A stretch of DNA of 43,464 nt, from the NCBI RefSeq assembly GCF_019218635.1, contig NZ_JAHUZB010000012.1, forward strand, positions 1 to 43,464, written 5' to 3'. Source of the stretch: Enterococcus alishanensis. Lineage in GTDB: Bacteria; Bacillota; Bacilli; Lactobacillales; Enterococcaceae. This document shows, piece by piece, positions 1-9,767 of the stretch. A model generated the notes under the pieces. It was given only the letters and a program-made list of their open reading frames with translations, ran no database searches and was not told the DNA's origin. A program made the translations under genes and the position numbers. Positions within the stretch are counted from its first letter, which is position 1. Every line of letters begins with the position of its first letter.

Positions 1-19
1 TAATAGCAGTAAAAACAAA

Positions 20-46
20 GAAAAAAGGAGTGGATTTCTCCACTCC
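20..46 (-). terminator. Rho-independent terminator, leftward
   Basis: An 8-bp perfect stem GGAGTGGA / TCCACTCC (27-34 and 39-46) with a TTTC loop is preceded on the plus strand by six A, so read leftward it is a hairpin followed by a T-run. No intact leftward gene lies immediately to the right, so it may be left over from a decayed gene, or belong to an old insertion-sequence end. Confidence 0.55.
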
Positions 47-198
47 AAAAAAGTCTAACTATTTGGGGTCACTACAAAAGTTGGAGAGTCTTTTTTTGGA
101 GAATAGTTCTTAATACTTAATCTTAGTAGAAAATATAGCTAATAATTGATCAATTTTACAGTTTTTTATCCTAATCTATGCTATATGAGTAATCGAAT

Positions 199-731
199 AT
201 GAGAAGAATCATAATATATTTTTATAAAATCACTTATTTTTACCTTTCTTATCGTGGAACTATTGGTCCAATCGGAAAAAATCGCCTGCATCGTCATTTT
301 TATACTAGTGTTTGTCATCAAAAAATTACGATAGATACGACTGAATTTAAGTATTTTGAAACAGATAATAAAGGAAATATACTTAAAAAAATTACTATTT
401 AGAAACATTTATGGATATGTATAATAACGAAATTATTTCTTAGCGTATTTCTAAAAAAAAAATGCCAACGATGTCATGGAAGGATTAGGGAAAAGAATCC
501 AGAAAACTAATGACTGTCTTTATCACGCATTTTTCACACAGATCAAGATTGAACCTATCAAATGAAAGCTTAGGGTTACAAACTAAAAGAACACAATATT
601 TTTCAAAGCATGTCACGAAAAAAAACTGTTTAGATAAATCGATGATGGGAAATTTCTTCGATTTATTAAAACAAGAAGTCTTTCATGGCATAATTTACCG
701 CTTATTTACACATGCAAATCTAATTATTTGA
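199..731 (+). pseudogene. Decayed IS3-family transposase (OrfB, integrase-core) remnant
   Basis: Three reading frames must be joined to read a DDE integrase core in the plus direction. Frame one (from 199) gives KNRLHRHFYTS then DTTEFKYFE, with the first catalytic Asp at 334-336. A second frame gives FMDMYNNEIIS (about 405-435), then DVMEGLGK. A third stretch gives FHTDQD (second Asp at 541-543), interrupted by stops where Trp and Tyr codons are expected. After a shift in a poly-A run it continues as NCLDKSMMGNFFDLLKQEVF. In this family the last block normally reads MENFFGLLKQE; here the catalytic Glu codon position (648-650) is GGA, Gly. The gene is therefore dead several times over: frameshifts, stops and a lost catalytic residue. 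OrfA and clear terminal repeats were not found. The family call rests on recalled IS3 OrfB motifs; the IS150-like subgroup is only a guess. Confidence 0.8.
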
Positions 732-739
732 ATTTATTA

Positions 740-761
740 ATACTGAATAATTTATCAGTAT
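740..761. promoter_or_regulatory. Inverted repeat ATACTG-N10-CAGTAT, copy 1
   Basis: A 22-bp dyad with perfect 6-bp arms (740-745 and 756-761), extendable by one more A/T pair. The same arms with the same spacer length recur 101 bp downstream. It lies in the 240-bp gap between the transposase relic and adhC, where no gene is seen. Operator function is inference. Confidence 0.45.
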
Positions 762-840
762 GAAACAATAATTTGTACTTAAATTGAGATTAAAAAAAAT
801 AATAATGAACTAAAACGTTGATATAGGCGAGAAAAATTAG

Positions 841-862
841 ATACTGATAAAAAAAGCAGTAT
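841..862. promoter_or_regulatory. Inverted repeat ATACTG-N10-CAGTAT, copy 2
   Basis: Identical arms and identical 10-bp spacer length to copy 1, but a different spacer sequence (A-rich). It sits 13 bp upstream of a TTGAGA hexamer (875-880) that could be the -35 of adhC (weak -10 TAATAG at 898-903, 17-bp spacing). That is a position suited to an activator or repressor of the adhC-fghA operon. The regulator is unknown. Confidence 0.45.
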
Positions 863-971
863 TGTAATGACTTTTTGAGATGATATAGTAATCTAAGTAA
901 TAGATACAACCTTGTTAACTGTTACGAACTATAAGTAATAAATTTAAAAAAAAAGAAAGTTGGTAGTATAA

Positions 972-2931
<1,960 letters not shown>

Positions 2932-3346
2932 CGTTTAGGTGAAATGAGAATATCAAAAATTTCATTACATCCACATAAAGAAACAGGCGATTTTTCTGGT
3001 AGCATTTTACAGTGTCAATGGAAGAAAATCTAGTTCAAGACAAATCTTAGATTAGATGCCCATAACCATGATTTTTAATATCTAACTCTTGTTCATACTG
3101 AACTTTTAATGGTTGGTCAACACTGAGATTTGAAGTGTATGTCTCTTCATTAATTGAAGCAGGTATATCAATTTCATTCAATAAAAGGTATCAGAACTTC
3201 ATTGATTGAAAAAAGATTACCCACTTACGATGTATTATCTCCTGACTTAATGGATTTAATTGCAACGTTACTAGCTATAATGATTATGTTGGTATTCACT
3301 TCTTTAATGATTTATTTCGATTAAAGTTGCGTCAATCATACTAAGT

Positions 3347-3388
3347 CCAAAAATCGAAGCTATTTTAGGAGCGATTTTTGGGCTTTTT
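3347..3388 (+). terminator. Terminator-like inverted repeat in decayed region
   Basis: Perfect 10-bp arms CCAAAAATCG (3347-3356) and CGATTTTTGG (3372-3381) with a 15-nt loop, followed by GCTTTTTAG. It looks like a rho-independent terminator of a gene that has since decayed. Confidence 0.45.
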
Positions 3389-3423
3389 AGTATCTTTAGA
3401 GCAATGTTTATTCTCCAATAATT

Positions 3424-3610
3424 TGGGATGTAAAAGCATTTTATCCTAAACATTATGAAATTGGTTTGCAAGAGTTGAATTGGAAATTCTTAAAGAGAAG
3501 AAATAGAGTTATCGAAAGATAAAGCTATTTCATTGATGCTTTATTTTATTAATATGGAAGATACTAGATATAGCAAGTAAAGTTATGAGGAAATAACCAT
3601 ATAAAAAATA
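3424..3610 (+). pseudogene. Fragment of a PRD-containing (BglG/LicT-type) transcriptional regulator
   Basis: Two plus-strand frames read WDVKAFYPKHYEIGLQELNW and, after a frameshift near 3490, REEIELSKDKAISLMLYFIN followed by MEDTRYSK. This matches the layout of a PTS regulation domain: a helix with a conserved His followed by EIGLQAL, then lpkDEaifialhfiNaE. In antiterminators of the BglG/LicT type, such domains are phosphorylated by the phosphotransferase system. The flanking parts are not recognisable and the RNA-binding domain is not found. The assignment is from motif resemblance only. Confidence 0.45.
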
Positions 3611-3837
3611 TTTGATCGTGCAAACACTGGAAGAGGTACTTTTATTCTTGCTTTAAAACAAGGGTGGACTTGTTAGAATTGATATGTGTAGACTTTCTTG
3701 AACATATGGAGTAGTTCTGCCAGGACTTGTATCGGTGGCACCTTGTACATATTTCAATATAGTAGAAGTTTTTAACTTCATATTCCAAAGATATTTGGCG
3801 TACTGGTTTCCTTTTGTATCAAATCAGTAAAATTTAA

Positions 3838-3880
3838 GAAAAAAAGAGCTAAAACCTATTAAATCAAGGTTTTAACTCTT
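3838..3880 (-). terminator. Terminator of ssrA
   Basis: Read leftward: arms AAGAGTTAAAACC and GGTTTTAGCTCTT (plus-strand 3868-3880 and 3844-3856, one mispair) followed by a run of T. It lies 15 bp after the 3' end of the tmRNA. Confidence 0.85.
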
Positions 3881-3894
3881 AGAAAAACTACAGA

Positions 3895-4258
3895 TGGAGA
3901 CGGCGGGAGTTGAACCCGCGTCCAAACATTTTGCCACTTAAGACTCTACGCTCATAGTTATACCATTTAAAATTCGCTTAGTTTTCTGCCGTATAACAGG
4001 CCGCAAACTTTGCTAGTCTGATGATCTCTTTTTCAACTTACAGACGGAAAGTTAAAACGTATCCCACTTAGAATAGGACCCTTACCCGAGCACATGGGCG
4101 ATACCGGGAGGATCTACGCTAACTGTTTTTAGGCAGCTAAAGCGTAAGAATTGTTGTTATCTTTTGCAGTTATATTTAACTGTAACGTTTTAACGTAGCC
4201 GTAACCTACGAAGCGCAACTCAAGCTCAAACAATGCCTGTCGAATCCTTAACGTCCCC
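3895..4258 (-). ncRNA. ssrA: Transfer-messenger RNA (tmRNA)
   Basis: About 364 nt on the minus strand. The 5' end reads GGGGACGTTAAGGATTCGAC and the 3' end carries the tRNA-like part with GTTCAACTCCCGCCGTCTCCA, including an encoded CCA. The tag reading frame (plus-strand 4129-4167) encodes AKDNNNSYALAA followed by TAA. It rescues stalled ribosomes and marks the incomplete protein for proteolysis. It has its own strong promoter and terminator. The 5' end is inferred from the acceptor pairing, so about 20 nt of transcribed leader would be removed, presumably by RNase P. Confidence 0.97.
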
Positions 4259-4284
4259 GATAAGACAAATTTAGTGCAATAGTT

Positions 4285-4313
4285 ATTATATCACTACAAT
4301 AAAAAAAGTACAA
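4285..4313 (-). promoter_or_regulatory. ssrA promoter
   Basis: Leftward -35 TTGTAC (4308-4313), 17-bp spacer, perfect -10 TATAAT (4285-4290). It lies between the 3' end of the HAD gene and ssrA, so tmRNA is transcribed independently. Confidence 0.88.
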
Positions 4314-4321
4314 TCTAAATA

Positions 4322-5089
4322 CTAAATCAAGTCGTAATGTTTAAGACCATTGATAATTCCGTGCTCGGTATTCTTAGTGGAAATAAAACTAGCGGCTGAT
4401 TTGACTTCAGGTAGTGCATTTCCCATGGCAATTTGATAATTGGAAGATTCAAACATAGGCAAATCATTTAAGCCGTCACCAAAGGTAAAAGTCGGGATAT
4501 CTTGTTGTAGGAAGTTTTTCACTTCATCAATCGCGGTTCCTTTTGAAATACCCTTATTTACAACATCAATACATTTGGGTCCATTTCTGAAAAAAGTTAA
4601 CTCATCGGCAAAAGCTTCATGATAAAGTTCATCTAATTCATCAGTCAATACTAAAAGCATGTTGGTTTCATATTCTAAGAAAGCATCTGTTTTAATGGGG
4701 GGAACCACATTGTTAAAATATTGGTAGGAGTCTTTGACCAATTGATTGACGCCAGAAATGAACATTGTTTCATGAGAGTAAAAGGCCACTTCATGTTTGA
4801 GTTTGCGTGTGAAATCTAACATTTTTTGACAAGTTGCGATGTCAATTTTATTGGAAAATATCGTATCATTTTCATAAATTCCATACATACCATTCATTGT
4901 AATACTAGCATCGATATGAGCGGCCTTTTTAATCGCCTGTATTTCAAATTCACAACGACCTGTAGAAATAATTGGTAAGATATTATTTTCTTTTAAGCGA
5001 AGCATTGTTTGGCTAATTTCAGGTGTAACTTCTGATTGATCATTTAATAAAGTACCGTCTAAATCAAAAAAAGCAATGGCTTGATACAT
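4322..5089 (-). CDS. Cof-type HAD-superfamily hydrolase (sugar-phosphate phosphatase type)
   Basis: A 255-residue haloacid-dehalogenase phosphatase of the Cof/YidA subfamily. Motif I is FFDLDGTLLN near the N-terminus (nucleophile D9, acid D11). Motif II is ISTGR and motif IV is GDGLNDLPMF near residue 210, followed by AMGNA, which is typical of the subfamily. These enzymes dephosphorylate sugar phosphates, flavin or pyridoxal phosphates; the substrate cannot be told from sequence. The ATG at 5089 is chosen because AAGGAG lies 8 bp before it. A GTG three codons upstream touches the ribosome site and is less likely. Confidence 0.88.
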   Translation of the reverse strand: MYQAIAFFDLDGTLLNDQSEVTPEISQTMLRLKENNILPIISTGRCEFEIQAIKKAAHIDASITMNGMYGIYENDTIFSNKIDIATCQKMLDFTRKLKHEVAFYSHETMFISGVNQLVKDSYQYFNNVVPPIKTDAFLEYETNMLLVLTDELDELYHEAFADELTFFRNGPKCIDVVNKGISKGTAIDEVKNFLQQDIPTFTFGDGLNDLPMFESSNYQIAMGNALPEVKSAASFISTKNTEHGIINGLKHYDLI

Positions 5090-5170
5090 ATTGGACACTC
5101 CTTCTCATTTTCTTCTTATATTCTACCAAATCATGAAGAAAATCCAAATACTTATCGAAACAATTCAGTA

Positions 5171-5204
5171 GTTTATAGCTGATAAACGGCTTTTAGAGTA
5201 TACT
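5171..5204 (+). promoter_or_regulatory. Promoter region of the first two-component operon with a palindrome
   Basis: A perfect dyad GTTTAT-N5-ATAAAC (5171-5187) lies where a -35 box would be expected; a -10 TATACT is at 5199-5204. No good -35 hexamer is seen, which suits an activator-dependent, perhaps self-regulated promoter. The regulatory role is inference. Confidence 0.4.
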
Positions 5205-5245
5205 AAGGTTATAAAAGTAAAAATTTGATAAGTGAGGAATTAAAA

Positions 5246-5965
5246 ATGAATATATTAATGATTGAAGATAATGAATCAGTTTCAGAAATGATGCAAATGT
5301 TTTTCTTAAATGAAGGCTGGGAAGCAACTTTCAAATATGATGGTAAGGAAGGTCTGGATACTTTTCTAACTGATCCTGAAAAATGGGACATGATTACTTT
5401 GGATCTAAATTTACCAACAATGGATGGAATGGAAATCGGTCGTGAGATTCGTAAAGTCTCTAGTAGTGTGCCTATTATTATGTTGACTGCGAGAGATTCC
5501 GAGAGTGACCAAGTGATCGGTTTAGAAATGGGTGCTGATGATTATGTGACAAAACCATTTTCACCGTTGACTTTGATTGCACGGATTAAGGCTTTACACC
5601 GCCGCAGTGAATTAGGTTCTGAGGGAGAAGATGATGCAAAACAATCTGACAATTCTTTTGATATTCAGACAGATCACTTCAAAATGAATTTAAAAACGCG
5701 GGAAGCTTATCTAGAAGATAAACCGGTGGAAGGTCTGACGCCAAAAGAATTTGATTTATTGTATACGATGGCAAAAAAACCACGGCAAGTTTTCACTCGT
5801 GAGCAACTATTAGAATTGGTTTGGGATTATCAATATTTTGGTGATGAACGGACGGTGGATGCCCATATTAAAAAATTGCGCCAGAAGATTGAAAAGGTAG
5901 GCCCGCAAGTAATTCAAACTGTTTGGGGAGTGGGCTACAAATTTGATGATTCTGGAGTAGCCTAA
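5246..5965 (+). CDS. OmpR/PhoB-family response regulator
   Basis: A 239-residue regulator with an N-terminal receiver and a C-terminal winged helix. The receiver shows the acidic pair in MIEDNE, phosphoacceptor D53 (TLDLNLP), the conserved Thr/Ser region MLTAR, and Lys in VTKPFSP. The DNA-binding part has LTPKEFDLL, then RTVDAHIKKLRQKIE and a C-terminal WGVGYKF. The ATG at 5246 has the ribosome site GTGAGGAA 6 bp upstream; a TTG seven codons earlier lacks one. The stop overlaps the next gene's start (TAATG), so it pairs with the following kinase. The target genes are unknown. Confidence 0.92.
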   Translation: MNILMIEDNESVSEMMQMFFLNEGWEATFKYDGKEGLDTFLTDPEKWDMITLDLNLPTMDGMEIGREIRKVSSSVPIIMLTARDSESDQVIGLEMGADDYVTKPFSPLTLIARIKALHRRSELGSEGEDDAKQSDNSFDIQTDHFKMNLKTREAYLEDKPVEGLTPKEFDLLYTMAKKPRQVFTREQLLELVWDYQYFGDERTVDAHIKKLRQKIEKVGPQVIQTVWGVGYKFDDSGVA

Positions 5966-7425
5966 TGAAGTATCTTTACCAACAGTTATTGGCTTTTGCG
6001 GGAGTTATCTTATTGATGGTCATTACATTAGGCTTTTCTTTCACGCAGTTTACTCGTCAAACTCTGGAACAAGATAATTACAATCAGTTGGCTCGTTACG
6101 CGGAGGCAGTTGACCAGATGAGCCGAAAACTAAGTGAAGAGTCTCAATTCTCCAGTTTGACCGACGATGAACAATTTTTAGCTGCTTTAAGCTTAACGGA
6201 GCAAACATTAGATCAAGAAGGTGTTTCTTTAGTTTTTTACGATACCAACGGTAAGATTAAGTATCCATTAAGTTCCAGTACAATTTCTGACAAATTGATT
6301 TCCAGTAAGCAATGGCAGGCGTTAAAAAATGGTGAAAGCCAAAAAATGACCACTGAAAACAATGAGTATGGCGAATCACAGACAACTTCATATGCGATGG
6401 TTTCCTTTAATAAAAAGGGAAGTGGTTTTTATGGAGTATTAGTAATTAGTCAGCCAGCGACTAATGTTGAAAATAGTATCAACGCAATTCGCAGTAATTT
6501 GTTCAAAGGTTTCATTATTGCTTCGATTTTAGCAATTATAGTGAGTTATTTCTTTGCTACACGACAGTTAAAAAGAATTAAGAGTATTCGATCGGCTACT
6601 GATGAAATTGCTAAAGGGAACTTTGATATCCAAATTCCAGATCATGGGAAAGATGAGTTTGACGATTTGGCGAGTGATTTTAATTCAATGACGGAATCTT
6701 TAAAAGAATCAAATGAAGAAATTGAAAGGCAAGAGGAACGACGGCGACAGTTTATGGCGGATGCTTCTCATGAAATGCGAACGCCTTTGACCACAATCAA
6801 TGGTCTGTTGGAAGGATTGCAATATGACGCTATCCCTGAAGATCAAAAGGCAAAAGCTATTAGTCTAATGCAAAATGAGACAGCTCGATTGATTCGTTTG
6901 GTTAACGAAAACTTGGATTATGAAAAAATCCGAACCAATCAAATCAGTATTATAATTAAAAAATTCGATGCAACAGAAACGTTGAGCACCTTAGTTACAC
7001 AATTGGAACAAAAAGCTGCAGCCGCAGGAGATCAATTGATTTTAGAAACACAAGAACCTGTTACGATCTACGCTGATTATGATCGTTTTGTTCAAGTTAT
7101 GGTGAACATTATGCAAAATGCGATTCAGTTTACTCAAGATGGTGAAATCAGGGTCAGCGTGTTCAAAAAAGACAAGCAAACGATTGTAAAAATCGCTGAT
7201 ACAGGAATTGGCATGAATGAAGAACAAGTAAAAAATATTTGGGATCGTTATTACAAAGTTGATCCATCGAGGAAAAATACTAAGTATGGGGAATCTGGCT
7301 TGGGTTTGTCGATTGTTCAAGAGCTAGTTCGTTTGCATAATGGGACAGTTGATGTAGAAAGTACGTTAAACGAAGGAACAACCTTTACTATAAGTTTTCC
7401 AGATGAAGAAATAAATAATGACTAA
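5965..7425 (+). CDS. Membrane sensor histidine kinase
   Basis: 486 residues: transmembrane segment about 8-28, extracellular sensor about 29-178, second transmembrane segment about 180-198, HAMP linker about 199-250, then HisKA with phospho-acceptor H269 (ASHEMRTPLTTINGLLEG). The HATPase domain carries the N box (NIMQNAIQFTQDG), G1 box (DTGIGMNEEQ) and G2 box (GESGLGLSIV). It phosphorylates the response regulator encoded directly upstream, whose stop codon overlaps this start by one base. The sensor domain is about 150 residues and not a family I recognise, so the signal is unknown. Confidence 0.92.
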   Translation: MKYLYQQLLAFAGVILLMVITLGFSFTQFTRQTLEQDNYNQLARYAEAVDQMSRKLSEESQFSSLTDDEQFLAALSLTEQTLDQEGVSLVFYDTNGKIKYPLSSSTISDKLISSKQWQALKNGESQKMTTENNEYGESQTTSYAMVSFNKKGSGFYGVLVISQPATNVENSINAIRSNLFKGFIIASILAIIVSYFFATRQLKRIKSIRSATDEIAKGNFDIQIPDHGKDEFDDLASDFNSMTESLKESNEEIERQEERRRQFMADASHEMRTPLTTINGLLEGLQYDAIPEDQKAKAISLMQNETARLIRLVNENLDYEKIRTNQISIIIKKFDATETLSTLVTQLEQKAAAAGDQLILETQEPVTIYADYDRFVQVMVNIMQNAIQFTQDGEIRVSVFKKDKQTIVKIADTGIGMNEEQVKNIWDRYYKVDPSRKNTKYGESGLGLSIVQELVRLHNGTVDVESTLNEGTTFTISFPDEEINND

Positions 7426-7463
7426 AAAAGGCTCGTAAGATAATTTTCTTACGAACCTTTTTT
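7424..7463. terminator. Bidirectional terminator between kinase and permease genes
   Basis: Arms AAAAAAGG-TCGTAAGA and TCTTACGA-CCTTTTTT with a 6-nt loop and one bulge-type mismatch. A-run and T-run on the two sides serve both converging genes. Confidence 0.9.
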
Positions 7464-7464
7464 C

Positions 7465-8907
7465 TTATAATAAAGCTAAAATTGCAAAGTTTGCGATGAA
7501 CAATGCATCTACCACCCATAAAACAGGTGAAATTTCTTTACTTTTAGAATTGATAACTTTGATTAATGTATAAGTTATGAAGCCTGCTGCGATTCCGTAA
7601 GAGATACTATAACATAACCCCATAAAAATACTTGCGAAGAAAGCTGGAATGGCTTCTTCTAAATCTAGCCAGTTAATATCAGCAAATGAAGCCAACATCA
7701 TCACACCAACAATAATTAAAGCGGACGAGGTAGCTTGTGCGGGTACAACAGCAATAACTGGAGATAGTAAACTACTTAGCGCAAATAGAATGGCTACAAA
7801 AACTGAAGTTAAACCTGTTCGACCACCAGCACCAATTCCGGCAGCTGATTCCACATAAGTTGTTGTATTAGATGTCCCAAAGATTGCTCCGATTGAAGTT
7901 GCAATTGCATCAGCGAATAATGCTTTATCCATTTTTGTTTTAAAGCCTAAGGTATTTGCATTTTCAATGGCCATTTCATCTTCTTTAGAAAAGATACCTG
8001 TGCGACGCCCAGTACCAATAAAGGTTCCGATTGTATCAAAAGTATCAGATAAACTGAAAGCCAAAATAGTCATTAGAACTTGTGGCAATTTACTACTGTC
8101 GGAAAATAGTGAGCCAAGTCCTTCTGCACCAAAAGCTGCACCAAAAGTAGTTCCTAATGCGCCAATTGAGCTACTTAAGGAATTTGCTTGCCAATCGATG
8201 CTGCTAAATTGAACAACGCCCATAGGAATACCTAATAAAGTAGTTAATATAATTCCAATTAAAATAGCGCCACGAACTTTTTTGATTACTAAGATGATGG
8301 TGATAAATAATCCTAAAACCGCTAATAATACGGGTGCATTGTTGAAGTTAGCTAAAGCTGGAACAACACCTGATCCCATTGCTACACTTTGAATTTGGTT
8401 ATCCGTAACGATGCTGCTTGTTACATCTGCTCCGGTAGCAGAAAAGGCTAATAACCCAGCATTTTTTAAACCAACGTAGGCAACAAAAATACCAATTCCT
8501 CCGCCAATAGCTTGTTGCATACTTTCAGGAATAGCGCGAATAATCATTTTACGAATTTTTGTTACAGTAATTAAAATATTAATAAGTCCACAAATAAAAA
8601 CCATCGCCAAAGCTTCTTGCCAACTATAACCAAGACCAGCGACAACTGTGTAAGTGAAGAAAGCATTCAAGCCCATACCTGGTGCTTGCGCGTAAGGAAC
8701 ATTTGCAAATAACCCCATGACTAAAGTTCCGATGACTGAAGCAATAATTGTTGCTAAAAAGACTGCTTGAAACGGCATACCAGCTGAAGATAGTATGCTT
8801 GGATTAACAAATAAAATATAGCTCATCGCAAAGAATGTAGTAACGCCCGCCATTAATTCAGTGGAAACAGTTGTACCATTTTCCTTGAGTTTAAACAGTT
8901 TTTCCAT
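7465..8907 (-). CDS. NCS2/AzgA-family purine (adenine, guanine or hypoxanthine) permease
   Basis: A 480-residue polytopic membrane protein with 12 or more hydrophobic segments. The N-terminus KENGTTVSTELMAGVTTFFAMSYIL is close in pattern to PbuG/PbuO/AzgA-type permeases, and GMGLNAFFTYTVV and SDTFDTIGTFIGTG are family signatures. It imports nucleobases by proton symport; which base is not decidable here. It has a near-consensus promoter upstream and no purine riboswitch that I can fold. The GGAG sequence lies 12 bp from the ATG, wider than usual. It is monocistronic, bounded by terminators on both sides. Confidence 0.9.
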   Translation of the reverse strand: MEKLFKLKENGTTVSTELMAGVTTFFAMSYILFVNPSILSSAGMPFQAVFLATIIASVIGTLVMGLFANVPYAQAPGMGLNAFFTYTVVAGLGYSWQEALAMVFICGLINILITVTKIRKMIIRAIPESMQQAIGGGIGIFVAYVGLKNAGLLAFSATGADVTSSIVTDNQIQSVAMGSGVVPALANFNNAPVLLAVLGLFITIILVIKKVRGAILIGIILTTLLGIPMGVVQFSSIDWQANSLSSSIGALGTTFGAAFGAEGLGSLFSDSSKLPQVLMTILAFSLSDTFDTIGTFIGTGRRTGIFSKEDEMAIENANTLGFKTKMDKALFADAIATSIGAIFGTSNTTTYVESAAGIGAGGRTGLTSVFVAILFALSSLLSPVIAVVPAQATSSALIIVGVMMLASFADINWLDLEEAIPAFFASIFMGLCYSISYGIAAGFITYTLIKVINSKSKEISPVLWVVDALFIANFAILALL

Positions 8908-8953
8908 TTATATGAAACGCTCCTTTTATATAATTGCATCGTTTAAGTAACGA

Positions 8954-8992
8954 ATACTTTAAAAGTATATGCAAGGACTAGAGGTAGTTCAA
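8954..8992 (-). promoter_or_regulatory. Promoter of the purine permease with overlapping palindrome
   Basis: Leftward -35 TTGAAC (8987-8992), 17-bp spacer, -10 TATACT (8964-8969). A palindrome ATACTTT-A-AAAGTAT (8954-8968) overlaps the -10 and could be an operator. No regulator is known for it. Confidence 0.75.
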
Positions 8993-9012
8993 GGAATATT
9001 TGAATAATAGAA

Positions 9013-9060
9013 CAAAAAAAAAGATAAATGTTCGTGATTAGCGAACTTTTATCTTTTTTC
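9013..9060. terminator. Terminator overlapping the 3' end of the FtsX-like gene
   Basis: A long stem (about 9017-9034 with 9042-9059, one mismatch) with flanking A- and T-runs. The stop codon of the minus-strand gene (9038-9040) lies in the loop. Confidence 0.8.
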
Positions 9061-9694
9061 TTTGGTAATTGATAAAAGAATAAACGGAAATGAGCAACAA
9101 AAGAAAAAGCAATAATATTCCAACTGTCTTACCGAGGGATTTAAAAAAAAGGTTTAACAAAGTAACTGAAGAAAGACTATAAGAAAGAGAGTTATCTATT
9201 GAGTAAGCAATGCCGCTTGTTCCATTACTAAGTACGTATGTTGGCAAATCATGAAACTGAGTCAAACCATATTGATAAATATTTTGTAGAATTTTTTCAT
9301 AAAATGGTTCAAATAAAGCGAATAAAGTTGTTAATGCCAGGGCAGCAGCAAGAATGCAGAAAATTAATTCAATCCCGGTCGTATATATTGAAAGTCTCAT
9401 ATCCATCTTTTTTTGATGGGATTTTAATAATTTTATACTGAAAATCATCACTAATAATAAGCTTCCTAACAAAATGAAAACAAAAAACCAAAAGGAATAA
9501 AAGGTTTGAATTTCTGATAATTCATTAGCTGTAAATAATTGAACATTGCTAGCTTGATCAATTTGATTCAAGATTAATTTCATAATTAAGACGCTGGTTA
9601 GTAAAAACAGTAAGGTTAAGGTAGTTAGAAAAAGAATTGAGGCCTCTGCTTTACGGTTTTTTATCGTAGATACAACATTGTTAAGATAGCTCAT
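9038..9694 (-). CDS. Uncharacterised membrane protein, FtsX/ABC-permease-like
   Basis: A 218-residue protein with four predicted membrane spans: about 20-45, 67-90, 106-130 and 186-208. The layout is one span, an extracellular stretch of about 20-25 residues, two spans close together, a second extracellular loop, and a final span followed by a basic tail (INYQRKKIKVR). This recalls a shortened FtsX-type ABC permease, but no ATPase gene adjoins it. The ATG at 9694 has GAGGTG about 7 bp upstream. It is transcribed alone, between the LTA synthase terminator and its own. No function is assigned. Confidence 0.65.
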   Translation of the reverse strand: MSYLNNVVSTIKNRKAEASILFLTTLTLLFLLTSVLIMKLILNQIDQASNVQLFTANELSEIQTFYSFWFFVFILLGSLLLVMIFSIKLLKSHQKKMDMRLSIYTTGIELIFCILAAALALTTLFALFEPFYEKILQNIYQYGLTQFHDLPTYVLSNGTSGIAYSIDNSLSYSLSSVTLLNLFFKSLGKTVGILLLFLLLLISVYSFINYQRKKIKVR

Positions 9695-9767
9695 ACTTTT
9701 CACCTCACAAAATAGTATAAAAGAATAGTTTGAAAGAAGTATGAAGCTGATAAGAAAAAAAGGCGTA

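Larger units (their letters stand above)
2932..3837. other. Decayed, non-coding region downstream of fghA
   Basis: About 900 bp without an intact gene. Short coding-like stretches are broken by stops and frameshifts. Recognisable pieces are a PRD-like fragment (3424-3610, listed separately) and a terminator-like repeat (3347-3388). There is also an unassigned minus-strand open stretch of 57 codons (3653-3823) containing KYVQGATDTSPGRTTPYV, which I cannot assign to a family. The pattern is that of old pseudogenes. Confidence 0.6.

Noticed and set aside
47-80. Possible right end of an insertion sequence (GTCTAACTATTTGGGGTCACTAC)
   Set aside because: It recalls IS3-family ends, but no matching opposite end or target duplication is seen and it lies before, not after, the transposase relic.
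181-408. 75-codon minus-strand frame at the left end
   Set aside because: It is the complement of the transposase relic and is Phe/Ile/Lys-rich noise.
8908-9012. Purine riboswitch before the permease
   Set aside because: No three-way junction pattern or conserved loop sequences could be found in the short leader.
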